Shown here: piece after piece, positions 1 through 10,045 of the stretch
Layout of the letters: each line of letters starts with the position of its first letter
Position numbering within the stretch: position 1 is the stretch's first letter
DNA from: a virus
IMG/VR virus record: IMGVR_UViG_3300033995_001005
Span: 1-37,804 of that record
Strand: one strand, 5' to 3'
Length of the DNA stretch: 37,804 nt
Notes under the pieces: model-generated
What the model saw: only the letters and a program-made list of their open reading frames with translations
The model's database searches: none
What the model was told of the DNA's origin: nothing
Position numbers and translations under genes: made by a program

Positions 1-2
1 TT

Positions 3-2432
3 TTTAATGAAGGGGATTTTAATAGAAATGTGACGGAATTTTTTAATAAGGTCGTTATAGATAATTTTAACACAATTGCTGGTGGTACAAGTAATTTTAT
101 AATTGATGCTTATAATATTTTAAAAGAAAAAAAAGGTAAAATAACAATTAATATGGTTGGTTCGGCGTCAGCTCTTGCTAAACCGGCATATAATACTAAT
201 TTATCTTTAAGAAGAAACGATTCAGTTGTTCAGTTTTTAACGAATTTTACTGTAGGGGAAGCCTGTTTAGGTCCTTTTATTAAAGATAAAACATTTATAA
301 TTAACCCACCACAAGGTGCGGGTGAAACAACTCCAGTACCAAAAACTTCATTGGGTTTGGGAAAACAAGTAAATTGTTCTGATAATATTAAGGATAAAAA
401 TGGTAAGGTAGTAGACCAAACCTCTGAAATTTTTGCTGCAACAGCGATGGCGTGTAGAAGAGTAAAAATTGGTGAGATTAATGTAACTCCTTCACCAACT
501 CCGGTACCAGCAGAACCAGAAAAAGTGACTCCATCAGAGACTGAAAATATAAAACCTGTTAAACCTGAGTTAAATGTTAGAATTGAAGAAAATATTAAAA
601 AAGGTATTAGTAAACAAATTATTAGACAATTATTATCAGAATGTGATTATTTTGAGGTGATTGCGGAAAATTCTCCAATGGTGTATGACTCAATAAAAGA
701 GAAAATTAAGTATTTTAACCCAGCATTTCACTCTATGACACCTGAAGGATTAAATTCTCGTTTAACCTTCTTAAATCAATGTGTTAGACCTGGTGAGACT
801 ATACCAGTTATTGGAACAGATAACAAACCAAGATATAATGATGCGGTTAACACTTCTTTTGGAGCACCTCCGGTTTTAGTTTTAAGAATTGGTGATTTTT
901 ACAATAGTAAAATAATCCCAAATAGTGTTGCCTTTACTTATGAACCATTACTTTATGATTTAAATCCTGAAGGTATTGGTGTACAACCAATGTTAGCGAA
1001 TGTTACTATGAGTTTTGATTTTATTGGAGGACAAGGGTTGGCTAGACCGGTGGAACAATTACAAAACGCATTATCGTTTAATTATTATGCTAATACTGAA
1101 ATATATGATGAAAGAGCTACGGCTACTGAAGATACGTCAGCTTTAGATGCAAGAGTTGTACAAGCAATATTGGATTCTCAACCTGTTGCAACAGTAAATA
1201 ATATTGATAATAGTCTTTTAAATAATGGTGGAAATACTATTGGAAATATATTAACTAATATTCCGGTAACTGATGGACAGACAGGTCAAACTGAATATTC
1301 TGTCATTATGGATAAAGTTTTGGATGCAACAAAAGAGTATTATACTAATATTCCAAATCAATGTGAATCTATAATAAAATCTTACAATTATGGAATATGG
1401 CAATTGATGACTCAAGATAGATTATATAGTTCAGGTCATTTTACTACTAAAACAGGTAGACAAATAGTTCCAATATATGGTAAACCAGGTGGAGATGGAA
1501 ATGTAAGTGTTGAGAATAAAATTAACTTATTATTTTCAACATTATTATCTGATATAAATGCTGATAACCCATCTAATAAAAACTTTATAATAAGTCGATT
1601 AGTTAAATATACATTTACAGATTCAATAATACAAAAAGTTAAAACAAATTTAAATAACTATATTAATAGTTATCAAGGAGAATTTAGTAATGGTATTTTT
1701 ACCAAAATACAAGAGATTACAACTCAAGAAGAAAGCATGGTTCAATTTTTTAGAAAAATTAATTTATTAATGACTAAAACTGATGGTAAAATACTTGAAA
1801 GTGGTAAACCTAGAGTATATAACATTAAAGGTACTACAGAAGTTAATTCGGCTAGTCAAGGCGCTCCACAAGACACATATATTGAATTAGCCAAAGATTA
1901 TGATGAGATTGCGACTCAGTTACAATCTTTTGATATATTCTTAAAAAGACAATCAAATGTTAATGTAATAACATCAAATTATACTCAACCTGGTGGTTTT
2001 GAATTTATTTCATCCAAAATATCAACAATAGAAGATAAGAGACAATTTATGGTGTTAGCTCAAATTTTTAATAATAAAAATAAATTTAATGATTTTATTA
2101 ATAAAATTATTATTGGTGAATTATTAACCATTAAAACACCCTCTAATTTAAAAAATAAGTTTGAAAAAATTTGTGAAGACTTTAAAAAAATTGTTGATAA
2201 AGAATTGTTGGATGAAATTAAATATATTACAGATGTTAAAAAATTTCCAGAATATACTAAATATGTTAATGAGTTTGTATATCCAAAAGGTAAATTAAGA
2301 AAATTTGAATATACAACAATTCCGGACACGGCAACAGATGCTCAACAACAAAAAGATATTATGGAATTATATAGTGGTGTAAATTCTAATAGTGATAATA
2401 AATCCTATGATGGTAAAATCAAATTTAAATAA
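3..2432 (+). CDS. Tail/baseplate structural protein with OmpA-like N-terminal domain (5' partial)
   Basis: The reading frame is open to the left edge of the window. Nine sense codons precede the GTG at position 30, so that GTG is not a convincing start and the gene is probably truncated here. The visible N-terminus resembles an OmpA-type peptidoglycan-binding domain: a beta strand ending in MVGSASA, then YNTNLSLRRNDSVVQFL, matching the family pattern of a glycine turn followed by YN..LS..RA..V..YL. The family's turn aspartate is replaced by serine, so diaminopimelate binding is doubtful. A Pro/Glu-rich linker follows near nt 480-570. The central part (about nt 760-1130: APPVLVLRIGDFY, then SFDFIGG and LQNALSFNYYAN) looks like a tail-tube or baseplate-tube protein. 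The C-terminal half (about 430 residues) is unrecognised. Position just before gp53 and a hub-like gene supports a baseplate role. The exact function is unknown. Confidence 0.6.
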   Translation, partial: FNEGDFNRNVTEFFNKVVIDNFNTIAGGTSNFIIDAYNILKEKKGKITINMVGSASALAKPAYNTNLSLRRNDSVVQFLTNFTVGEACLGPFIKDKTFIINPPQGAGETTPVPKTSLGLGKQVNCSDNIKDKNGKVVDQTSEIFAATAMACRRVKIGEINVTPSPTPVPAEPEKVTPSETENIKPVKPELNVRIEENIKKGISKQIIRQLLSECDYFEVIAENSPMVYDSIKEKIKYFNPAFHSMTPEGLNSRLTFLNQCVRPGETIPVIGTDNKPRYNDAVNTSFGAPPVLVLRIGDFYNSKIIPNSVAFTYEPLLYDLNPEGIGVQPMLANVTMSFDFIGGQGLARPVEQLQNALSFNYYANTEIYDERATATEDTSALDARVVQAILDSQPVATVNNIDNSLLNNGGNTIGNILTNIPVTDGQTGQTEYSVIMDKVLDATKEYYTNIPNQCESIIKSYNYGIWQLMTQDRLYSSGHFTTKTGRQIVPIYGKPGGDGNVSVENKINLLFSTLLSDINADNPSNKNFIISRLVKYTFTDSIIQKVKTNLNNYINSYQGEFSNGIFTKIQEITTQEESMVQFFRKINLLMTKTDGKILESGKPRVYNIKGTTEVNSASQGAPQDTYIELAKDYDEIATQLQSFDIFLKRQSNVNVITSNYTQPGGFEFISSKISTIEDKRQFMVLAQIFNNKNKFNDFINKIIIGELLTIKTPSNLKNKFEKICEDFKKIVDKELLDEIKYITDVKKFPEYTKYVNEFVYPKGKLRKFEYTTIPDTATDAQQQKDIMELYSGVNSNSDNKSYDGKIKFK

Positions 2433-2434
2433 AA

Positions 2435-2761
2435 ATGGTAAATAAACAGTATTATAATAGATATAATGGGTTTTTAAACAATGGAGAACAAAGTGTTGTT
2501 CCCTATGTTACTTTGCCATCAAAAACAACAGATAAAAGATATATCTATAAAGTTGGACAGTCTAGATTAGATAAGTTATCCCAACAATATTATGGTGCGG
2601 CGAGTTTTGGTTGGTTGATTTTACAAGCAAATCCAATCTTCGGTGGTCAAGAATGGAATATTAGTGATGGTTCTATCTTGACAATTCCATTTCCTTTGAT
2701 AGCTTCTCTACAAGATTATAAAAACGAGTTAGAAAATTATTTCTTTTATTATGGTAGATAG
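2435..2761 (+). CDS. gp53: Baseplate wedge protein, gp53/LysM-like
   Basis: This is a 108-residue protein. Residues about 37-90 form a LysM-like fold: YIYKVGQSRLDKLSQQYYG, then WLILQANPIFG and ILTIPFPL. That matches the compact LysM-like T4 gp53 family, which bridges wedges in the contractile baseplate. The protein is shorter than T4 gp53 but keeps the core. It starts two bases after the preceding stop and overlaps the next gene by 11 bases, so translation is probably coupled. No Shine-Dalgarno sequence precedes the ATG. It could also be a generic LysM tail protein of the gpX type, but a baseplate role fits both readings. Confidence 0.7.
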   Translation: MVNKQYYNRYNGFLNNGEQSVVPYVTLPSKTTDKRYIYKVGQSRLDKLSQQYYGAASFGWLILQANPIFGGQEWNISDGSILTIPFPLIASLQDYKNELENYFFYYGR

Positions 2762-5700
2762 TGGTGAAAATATATTAGTAGAGTTTGATTACAATAACAT
2801 TAGTATTATTGACCCAAATAAGGTTATTGACTCTAATGGTAAAGTTAGTGAAAGGTTAGTTAAACAAGAGGATTTGGTTGTTTATGCCAATTTAGAATGT
2901 AAAGTGATTCCAAGAACTAAATTAGCTGTTGGGGTTGCAAATAATGACCAAATACAAACAATATCTGTTGCTGCGATTAATTTTTTAAACCCTGGTAATA
3001 AAGGGTTTTTAGATAATAGTTATACCGACGAATTAACTGGTAAAGATAGTACAAAAGGTGAAGGTCAAAATCAAGTAAAATTAGAATCAGTAAAAAACCC
3101 TAATAAAAGTGATGATACCTATATTCGACAAACTTTAAAAGGTACTACTGATAATGGAATGTTAGGTATTACTCAAATAACTATCAGACAAGGGTTAGAT
3201 TTCTTACCACAAATCAATGTTAAATTAGAAGATGTTAAAGGTCGTTCCTTATTTGAAGGGGGTGATAACTCACCTTATGCGGCGTTTTTTAATCTACCAT
3301 ATCCAATGTTTAGTTTGACAATTAAAGGATATTACGGTAAAGCGGTTAAATTATCTTTAATGTTACAGAACTTTACATCAAGATACGACACATATTCAGG
3401 TAATTTTGTTGTTGATTTAGTGTTTTATACTTATAAATACACAATATTGAGTGAAATAACTATGGGTGCGTTATTGGCTGTCCCCCATATGTATAAATCT
3501 AGAGTTAGTGTTCAAAACAAAGTGGTAACACCTTCAACGGGGACAGATAGTAAAACAACTAAAACAACAGATAGTGTTGTAGAAAGAGGTTTTCAGAAAG
3601 TAAAAGAAATGTATAGTGAATATAAGTCAAAAGGTATGATATCTGATGATTTCCCGGAAATTAGTTTAATGGAATTACAAAATAGACTTGAAAATTTTGT
3701 TAAAAATGTTTTAGATTCATTTACTAAACAAAATTTAGACCCATTAACAGATTTAAACGAATATTCAAAAATTTTAGGTGAATACGACAAAGATGTTTTC
3801 GCTATGAATGGTGAGTCTTGGAGGTCTAAATATTTAGACACTGATAACTTTCTTGTAATGGACAATCCTGAAAAAACTAAAGTATATACCTTTAAAAAAG
3901 AATATATACCAGCTAAAAAGAAAGATGAGGCGATTAATAAATTAAAAGAATATATTACAAGTTATACCGAAAAATTATCAAATAATAAAACTCTTGGGAT
4001 ACTTGGGAAGTATAAAATTAATAATACGGAAAAATCAATTCAAATACCAAATAGTATTAAATACGAGATTTTCCCAAAAACATTACAAGCCGGTGATATA
4101 AATCTTAAGGAAACTTATAGACAAAGAAAAAAATTAGATGTTGAACCGTCAAAACAACAATTAGAAGATTTCCAAGCTGAATTAACTAAAGACAGTGTTT
4201 TGAATAGTTTAGTTATTAAAAATGATGCGGGAAAACAAACACCTATTACTAATTATTTTGTTTTTGAGGGTAATGGTACTTTTGAATTTTTTATAGATAA
4301 AATGGGTAAGGATTTAAAAACTTACCGAGAACAAATTGAAAATGAATTAACTGAGGCTCTATCGGAATTATTACAAAATAAAGATAATGGTATTGGGTTT
4401 GTTCCTAGTATTAGGAATGTTCTTGCTGTTATATTTGCAAATGGTGAAGCCTTTTTACGATTAATGGATGATGTTCATACTCAAGCGTGGAGTGTTAGAG
4501 ACGATAAAGATAGAAAAAAAGCAATATTAACAGGTGTTAGTTCTGATAATTTAACATCCGGAAATAACTCTACGGAACCAGTATATCCTTGGCCTCAAAT
4601 GATTGTTGAAACAATGACACCCGATAAAGAGGAACAATTTATTATTACTTATCCGGGTGATAGGGCAGTTATTAATCAGACTAAAGCATATTTACCTGAA
4701 TTATGGCCTGAAGTGGAATTTGTTGAGGAATTTATTAAAGGGTATGTCCAAAGAAGTGAAAACCCACTACCATCGACACCAAACTCAAATGAATTGAGTG
4801 ATGTGAAAAGAATATCATTATCGGCAATTGAGTTTCCGGTTAGTAATGTTGTTTTTGGTAATAAAGAAGAAATTAAATATATGTACGAAATTTATGAAAG
4901 GATATTTTTAACATCTTATTATTCAAAATTAAGTAGATGTAATAATTTTATTTCAGAATCTAATCAAATTTCAGATATTATTTCTGAAGGTGAAAGTATA
5001 AATATTATTAATAGTTTATCAACAGATAATCCTTTTATCACTAAAAAATTAGTTGAATATGGGATTAACGCGTCTAATTTTGAGATACTTTTAAAACATA
5101 TTTCAAATGGTGGTGTTGGTGAAAGTTGGCAAAATTATATACGAGGAATTTTCAACACATCTTATATCAAAAATATAGTTAATAATTCAAGTTTTGAATT
5201 TATTAATTCTGGTATACTGAGTGATTCAAGTTCACAACCATTAGTTTCGTTGTCAAATGAAAAGGCATTGGTTGATTATATTTCGGATTCAACAACCACT
5301 AATTCTTTTGATTTTGGTGATATATATCCGTTTACCGATTTAACTTGGTGTAATAGTAAATTAGCGGATGGTGGAACTCTTATAGATGCAAAATCGTCTT
5401 TTGATACTCGAAAAGTGTTAACATATAATTTAAATAAAAAAGTAATATCTAATTTTTTAGATACGACAAATGACGATACTAAAAGACCGTTTACTAATTT
5501 TTCTTATAAAAATATTCAACAGCCAATATTAGATAAGCCTGATTTAAAAACTTTTTATAATGATAGAGATTTTACTTCTCAATTATTAACTGAAGGTAAT
5601 TTGAATTATATTAACTATAGTGGATTGGTAACATCTTATCAAACAGTTTCAATGTTTAACACACCATATTTCGTTAATTCTATACAAGAAGGTGTACAAA

Positions 5701-8700
5701 ATTTTAGAAATGATAGTATAACCCCATATGTGAGTTCGGCGTATCTTTTTATCAATAGTTTACCCCTATCTACTTTAAAAGAAAAATATAAAACTTATGA
5801 AAATAAAAGTGAAAAACCTTTAGATTATATTTTCGCATCATTAAAGAAATTTGGTGCCATCCATAAAATGCCTTATGCTTGGATTTTAAAATTTGGTTCT
5901 GTTTATCATAGATATAAAAATTATGTGGAAAATGGTGTTGATATTATTAACACATCTTGGTCTGATTTTAAATATGTCGATAATTATGACCCAACAACCA
6001 ACAACCCAACAAAAACATATAGTTTAACCATAAATAATTCAAACATTGATATTGTATTAGAGAAAAATAGTACATTAGGGTTAGAAACCTCAACATTAAT
6101 TAATACTGGTTTTTACCCTAAATTAATTAACGATTTTAATGTTTTTTACCAAGGTTTTGAAATTTATTCGGCGTATACAAGTACCGATATTCAAAAGGGT
6201 TTTAGTTCAGGGGTGACTCTTAACTATGTTAAAGATGCAATTATTGATATGGGTAAAGGTTTTGATGAAAAAAATCTTAATAGAAATTTAAGGGTGATTC
6301 CTTGGTCGGTTGCTATTGATACTTTTGATGGTAAGTTTACATATCTATTACCATCGCAAGGGTCTTTGATTAATCAAACCAAAGATGAATGTATTACTTC
6401 TAATAATAAATTAAAATATGAGATTAGTGGTAATACTGCTATGTATAATGGTTCTACTAGATTATTTTGGACAGCTCCTAATTATGGGTATTTTGATAAT
6501 AGTAAGGTGGTAAAACCAAGTCCTCTCCAATATTTGAAACAAGTCTTTTCAGGTCAAAGTGGTCAACAAAATTTTTCAATAAATGGAACATCAAATGATT
6601 ATACTAGTATTGACGAGATATTTTCAGTTTTTGAAAAAAATATATTAGATGGGTTTGAATCTGAGTTTTTAAAATTTTCAAAATCAATGTATGATTTTGA
6701 AGATAATTCATCATCAACATTATCAAACATTTCTATTAGTGAATTTGAAACTGATAGTGAAAAATCGTTTAAGAATTTTCAGATGTTGATGATTAGTTTA
6801 ATGAAAACAACAAAACTTGTTGGAACAACACCGACAGACACAATTATTAAACAACAACAAGAACAACTAACAACGATATCTAATACTTTAACTAAATTTA
6901 TTAATACGGATGTTGTTTTTAAATATGGTAACCCGTCTAATTTTGATAAAAAACTATTTTATAGTTTTTCGACATATCAAATTTCTGACCCTTATACTTG
7001 GGAAAAATATAGTTTTGCCACACCAAACTCTTTACCGTATAGTGGTGGGTCAATCACTTTAAGTAATTCTAAAGCAACTTATCCCCAACAATGGAAAACT
7101 TTAGAGACTTATGTTGGATTTTCTGATGTTGATAAATTAATGTATAGTAATAATGGTTCATACATAACTGACTTTTTCATTGATTTAAATATTGCCTTTA
7201 ATGTTGATAACATTAAGAATTTAGCACCTATTATAAAAATTTATACAACTCAAAAATTAAATGACCCCACTTTAAATATTTCAAAATTTACTATGTTGAT
7301 GGATGAATATATCACATCTAATGAAACATTTAAAGGTAAAGTTATTAATAATTTAATGCCTAAATTACAGACAAAATTACCAAAAATTGTGACATCGTCT
7401 CAACAAACAATTAATTCGGTTTTAGAAGGACCGGCAACCAAAGTTGAACTATGGGAATCGTTTAAGGCAATAAATGATAAGTGGATATCAGGAAATGATT
7501 TTAAAACAAAAACATTATTTGAAGATATTATGTTAATTGATAGAGCAAGTCGTGATGTAGGTGATAAAATATTGGTGGATGTTATAAAATTAAAGGATTA
7601 TTTGGCAACTATTAAGCCAACAATGCCAATGTTGGTGTTTGTTCAATCAATATTGGTCGACAACAATTTTGTAGTAATGAATTTACCATCATATGTTAAT
7701 TTTTATAATGTACAAGACGCTGTTAAAAATCCTAAACCAAGAGCGGAAGGTTCATTAGAATTTGCCAACACAATGTTTGGAACATTTTTAAATGTTGATT
7801 ATAGAAACTCTTCACCAAAATTAGTTTGTTTTTATGGTGGTAAGCCAAGTGAACAATTAGATTTAAAAGATAATATTGATTATAGGTTTAGAAGTGATGC
7901 TTTTGATTTAAGACGAGCAAGTGATAATCCATTAGTTGAAAGTCAGATAGGTAAAAAGGATTGGGGTATGTCAAATAAGGTTGTTGGTTTTAATGTTGAT
8001 ATTGGAACTCAAAATCAATCAATATTCCACGGATTTCAAGTTGACCAAAGAGGAAGTACAGCAACTGCTGAATCATTAGAACTTTTAAATCAAATGGCTA
8101 ATCAATCCGGAAATAGAAAAGCGTCAACACAAAATGTGTCTTTATTTAATTTATATAAAACCAGAAGTTATAATTGTACGGTGAATATGATGGGTAATGC
8201 AATGATTCAACCCACAATGTATTTTAATTTACGATATGTTCCAATGTTTAGTGGTCCTTATATGATTACAAGTGTTAATCATATAATAAGTCCGGGCTCG
8301 TTTGAAACCATTGTAGAGGGGGTTAGACAACCTATTGCGTCATTACCTAAAATAAGTGCTTACATACAATCATTAAAAACTACTTTATTAACAACGATAG
8401 TAAACAAAATTAAAGAGGATAAAGTTCCTAAAAAGTCTGATAGTAATGTTAAAAAAGGTGATATTATTAGTCAACGAAATGAGGCGTTAGATAAAGGTTT
8501 AGATAATGACGCTACCGTTGCGTCGGCACAACAGACTTGTTCGGCGTCAACAAAATATAATACATATAAAGCGGGTACCCCGAATAAAACAGTTATAAAC
8601 TATAAAAATATTATTCAGATAATAAACGCAAATACTAACGATATTAAATTAAGGTATATTATATTTGCAATAATGTATTTACAATCAAGTAAAACTCAAG

Positions 8701-9071
8701 GATTAGAATCTTATGAACATAATTACGCAGGTATTGATATTAGTGAATTTTGGGGTGATGGTAGTTCAGGGTTTTTTAGTAGTTCAAAATACTATTATTG
8801 TTCACCTAAACAAATACCCTATGTTTATTTTGATAGTGCTAATAATCATGTTAAAATGTTAATTGCTAGGTTTGAAGGTAAATCCAGTGCTTTTGGGGAA
8901 ACAACACCTGTTGATATAGCTAAATTCTATATTTTATACTTTAATGCTAAGAGTAATAATCAAAATGTTTATGATTCTATAAAATCAACTGATTCTGTAC
9001 GATTAAAAAATATTGAATCTGAGATAGGCGAATCTATTTCACTTTATAATGCGATTACTAATAAAAGTTAA
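2751..9071 (+). CDS. Giant baseplate hub-like protein (2106 aa)
   Basis: This is the largest gene in the window. The N-terminal region (about residues 130-250) has a beta-rich tail segment with ITQITIRQGLDFLPQINVKL, PYPMFSLTIKGYYGK and a long FVVDLVFYTYKY strand. Residues about 1640-1865 resemble the hub/gpD fold: after a conserved VVGFNVDIG and FHGFQVDQRG comes MMGNAMIQPTMYFNL, then GPYMITSVNHIISPGSFET, the typical end of tail-tip hub proteins. The last ~150 residues form a separate domain containing QGLESYEHNYAGID, suggestive of a lysozyme or glucosaminidase-like fold. The middle thousand residues are unrecognised and low in cysteine. It overlaps gp53 by 11 bases. I infer a tail-tip hub, possibly with a cell-wall-cleaving tail. 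T4 splits these jobs among gp27, gp5 and gp29. The hub call is moderate and the enzyme call tentative. Confidence 0.55.
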   Translation: MVDSGENILVEFDYNNISIIDPNKVIDSNGKVSERLVKQEDLVVYANLECKVIPRTKLAVGVANNDQIQTISVAAINFLNPGNKGFLDNSYTDELTGKDSTKGEGQNQVKLESVKNPNKSDDTYIRQTLKGTTDNGMLGITQITIRQGLDFLPQINVKLEDVKGRSLFEGGDNSPYAAFFNLPYPMFSLTIKGYYGKAVKLSLMLQNFTSRYDTYSGNFVVDLVFYTYKYTILSEITMGALLAVPHMYKSRVSVQNKVVTPSTGTDSKTTKTTDSVVERGFQKVKEMYSEYKSKGMISDDFPEISLMELQNRLENFVKNVLDSFTKQNLDPLTDLNEYSKILGEYDKDVFAMNGESWRSKYLDTDNFLVMDNPEKTKVYTFKKEYIPAKKKDEAINKLKEYITSYTEKLSNNKTLGILGKYKINNTEKSIQIPNSIKYEIFPKTLQAGDINLKETYRQRKKLDVEPSKQQLEDFQAELTKDSVLNSLVIKNDAGKQTPITNYFVFEGNGTFEFFIDKMGKDLKTYREQIENELTEALSELLQNKDNGIGFVPSIRNVLAVIFANGEAFLRLMDDVHTQAWSVRDDKDRKKAILTGVSSDNLTSGNNSTEPVYPWPQMIVETMTPDKEEQFIITYPGDRAVINQTKAYLPELWPEVEFVEEFIKGYVQRSENPLPSTPNSNELSDVKRISLSAIEFPVSNVVFGNKEEIKYMYEIYERIFLTSYYSKLSRCNNFISESNQISDIISEGESINIINSLSTDNPFITKKLVEYGINASNFEILLKHISNGGVGESWQNYIRGIFNTSYIKNIVNNSSFEFINSGILSDSSSQPLVSLSNEKALVDYISDSTTTNSFDFGDIYPFTDLTWCNSKLADGGTLIDAKSSFDTRKVLTYNLNKKVISNFLDTTNDDTKRPFTNFSYKNIQQPILDKPDLKTFYNDRDFTSQLLTEGNLNYINYSGLVTSYQTVSMFNTPYFVNSIQEGVQNFRNDSITPYVSSAYLFINSLPLSTLKEKYKTYENKSEKPLDYIFASLKKFGAIHKMPYAWILKFGSVYHRYKNYVENGVDIINTSWSDFKYVDNYDPTTNNPTKTYSLTINNSNIDIVLEKNSTLGLETSTLINTGFYPKLINDFNVFYQGFEIYSAYTSTDIQKGFSSGVTLNYVKDAIIDMGKGFDEKNLNRNLRVIPWSVAIDTFDGKFTYLLPSQGSLINQTKDECITSNNKLKYEISGNTAMYNGSTRLFWTAPNYGYFDNSKVVKPSPLQYLKQVFSGQSGQQNFSINGTSNDYTSIDEIFSVFEKNILDGFESEFLKFSKSMYDFEDNSSSTLSNISISEFETDSEKSFKNFQMLMISLMKTTKLVGTTPTDTIIKQQQEQLTTISNTLTKFINTDVVFKYGNPSNFDKKLFYSFSTYQISDPYTWEKYSFATPNSLPYSGGSITLSNSKATYPQQWKTLETYVGFSDVDKLMYSNNGSYITDFFIDLNIAFNVDNIKNLAPIIKIYTTQKLNDPTLNISKFTMLMDEYITSNETFKGKVINNLMPKLQTKLPKIVTSSQQTINSVLEGPATKVELWESFKAINDKWISGNDFKTKTLFEDIMLIDRASRDVGDKILVDVIKLKDYLATIKPTMPMLVFVQSILVDNNFVVMNLPSYVNFYNVQDAVKNPKPRAEGSLEFANTMFGTFLNVDYRNSSPKLVCFYGGKPSEQLDLKDNIDYRFRSDAFDLRRASDNPLVESQIGKKDWGMSNKVVGFNVDIGTQNQSIFHGFQVDQRGSTATAESLELLNQMANQSGNRKASTQNVSLFNLYKTRSYNCTVNMMGNAMIQPTMYFNLRYVPMFSGPYMITSVNHIISPGSFETIVEGVRQPIASLPKISAYIQSLKTTLLTTIVNKIKEDKVPKKSDSNVKKGDIISQRNEALDKGLDNDATVASAQQTCSASTKYNTYKAGTPNKTVINYKNIIQIINANTNDIKLRYIIFAIMYLQSSKTQGLESYEHNYAGIDISEFWGDGSSGFFSSSKYYYCSPKQIPYVYFDSANNHVKMLIARFEGKSSAFGETTPVDIAKFYILYFNAKSNNQNVYDSIKSTDSVRLKNIESEIGESISLYNAITNKS

Positions 9072-9102
9072 AAGATTAAATTTTTCACAATTAAACGATA
9101 TT

Positions 9103-9110
9103 TATAAATA
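9103..9110 (+). promoter_or_regulatory. T4-late-promoter-like TATAAATA
   Basis: The octamer TATAAATA, identical to the T4 late promoter core, lies 8 bases upstream of the ATG at 9118, in the 46-base gap after the hub-like gene. It overlaps TATTTAT (9099-9105), which recurs in other gaps of this window. AT-richness makes chance matches possible. With this spacing the transcript would start very near or at the start codon. Confidence 0.25.
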
Positions 9111-9117
9111 AAAGATT

Positions 9118-9342
9118 ATGGACACAAAATTAATATTAGACAACTATTTAGGTAAAAAAGCTAGAAGTACCGAAAAAGATTTGGGAAATGGTTCTAAACA
9201 AGTTTGTGATTTAGACACAGGTGATTGTTATACAATTAGAATGAAAGATGGTCTAATCGAAAGAGTAGATAATACAATGACAACAAATAAAAAAATTCAG
9301 GTTGAAACATTGACCGGTGTAAAACAATTATTAAACGGATAA
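9118..9342 (+). CDS. Hypothetical small protein (74 aa)
   Basis: I do not recognise this family. The 74-residue protein is soluble, with no signal or membrane segment. The central part has two cysteines eight residues apart in a Gly/Asp-rich turn (KQVCDLDTGDCYTIRMKDG), which looks like a small beta hairpin. The C-terminus (VETLTGVKQLLNG) is probably helical. It is the first gene after a short gap following the giant hub-like gene and ends 4 bases before the next gene, so the two are likely co-transcribed. Position suggests a small virion or assembly factor, but nothing in the sequence proves this. Confidence 0.6.
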   Translation: MDTKLILDNYLGKKARSTEKDLGNGSKQVCDLDTGDCYTIRMKDGLIERVDNTMTTNKKIQVETLTGVKQLLNG

Positions 9343-9346
9343 TAAA

Positions 9347-10006
9347 ATGAAAAAAATAGATAATCAAATATTAGAGGAATTGGCTAGATATAACTCAATT
9401 AATAATTATATCACTGAACAAGAGGCTGTTTTACCTCCACCACCAGGAACAGACCCAAATGCTCTTCCTCCGGTTGAAGACCCAAATGCTTTACCACCTA
9501 TTGACCCAAATATGCCACCGGCACCTGAAGCACCAGTTGAACCACAACCTGTTGATGTTGCTGCTGACCCTGATGTTGAAAAAGTGGGTGAAGAACAAAG
9601 TAGTACAAAAGAAATCGATATTACAGATTTAGTGAAATCTCAAAAAAATACTGAACAAAAACAAGAAGAGTATTTTAATAATTTATTCAGTCATTTAACA
9701 GATTTAGAAAGTAAACTTGGTGAAATGGATGGTATTATGAATAAATTAAATGACTTGGAAGCTAAAGTTGAAAAATACAGAGAAAAAACTCCACAAGAAA
9801 AATTAGAATTAAGAAGCCTAGACTCGGGTCCTTTTAATCAGAAATTAACAGATTTTTTTGTTGATAAAGAAGAAGAAATGGACAAATCGGGAAAAAATGA
9901 ATATATTTTAACTCAAGACGAGGTAGAAGACTATTCACCAAATGAAATTAAAAAAACATTTAGAAATTTTGAGGACGAAGCTACCTCATTTAAAGAGATT
10001 AGATAA
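9347..10006 (+). CDS. Proline-rich, coiled-coil protein (219 aa), probable virion or assembly protein
   Basis: No family is recognised. Residues 1-28 are a likely helix. Residues 29-68 are a Pro/Ala-rich linker with the unit DPNALPP occurring twice (residues 36-42 and 45-51). Residues 105-148 carry a heptad-like coiled coil (LTDLESKLGEMDGI, LNDLEAKVEKY). The C-terminal 70 residues are acidic and mixed charge. The protein is rich in Asp, Glu and Pro and has no cysteine. The layout of a flexible linker plus coiled coil fits an elongated oligomeric component such as a scaffold, core or neck/tail accessory protein. It is the last gene before a strong terminator, so it ends the left structural transcript. 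Confidence 0.6.
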   Translation: MKKIDNQILEELARYNSINNYITEQEAVLPPPPGTDPNALPPVEDPNALPPIDPNMPPAPEAPVEPQPVDVAADPDVEKVGEEQSSTKEIDITDLVKSQKNTEQKQEEYFNNLFSHLTDLESKLGEMDGIMNKLNDLEAKVEKYREKTPQEKLELRSLDSGPFNQKLTDFFVDKEEEMDKSGKNEYILTQDEVEDYSPNEIKKTFRNFEDEATSFKEIR

Positions 10007-10008
10007 TT

Positions 10009-10035
10009 AAAATGGTCTTCGGACCATTTTTTTTT
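10009..10035 (+). terminator. Rho-independent terminator with UUCG tetraloop
   Basis: A perfect 9-bp stem (AAAATGGTC paired with GACCATTTT) is closed by the extra-stable tetraloop TTCG and followed by a run of nine T residues that begins inside the stem. It lies 2 bases after the proline-rich gene and marks the left boundary of the DNA metabolism cassette. Confidence 0.93.
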
Positions 10036-10045
10036 ACAAAACAAT

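Noticed and set aside
30-32. GTG at position 30 as the start of the first gene
   Set aside because: The frame stays open for nine codons to the window edge and the OmpA-like domain seems to begin before it; the gene is treated as truncated.
2060-3865. Minus-strand open frames within structural genes (2060-2329, 3593-3865 and similar elsewhere)
   Set aside because: They are fully inside well-supported plus-strand genes and show low-complexity, composition-driven translations.
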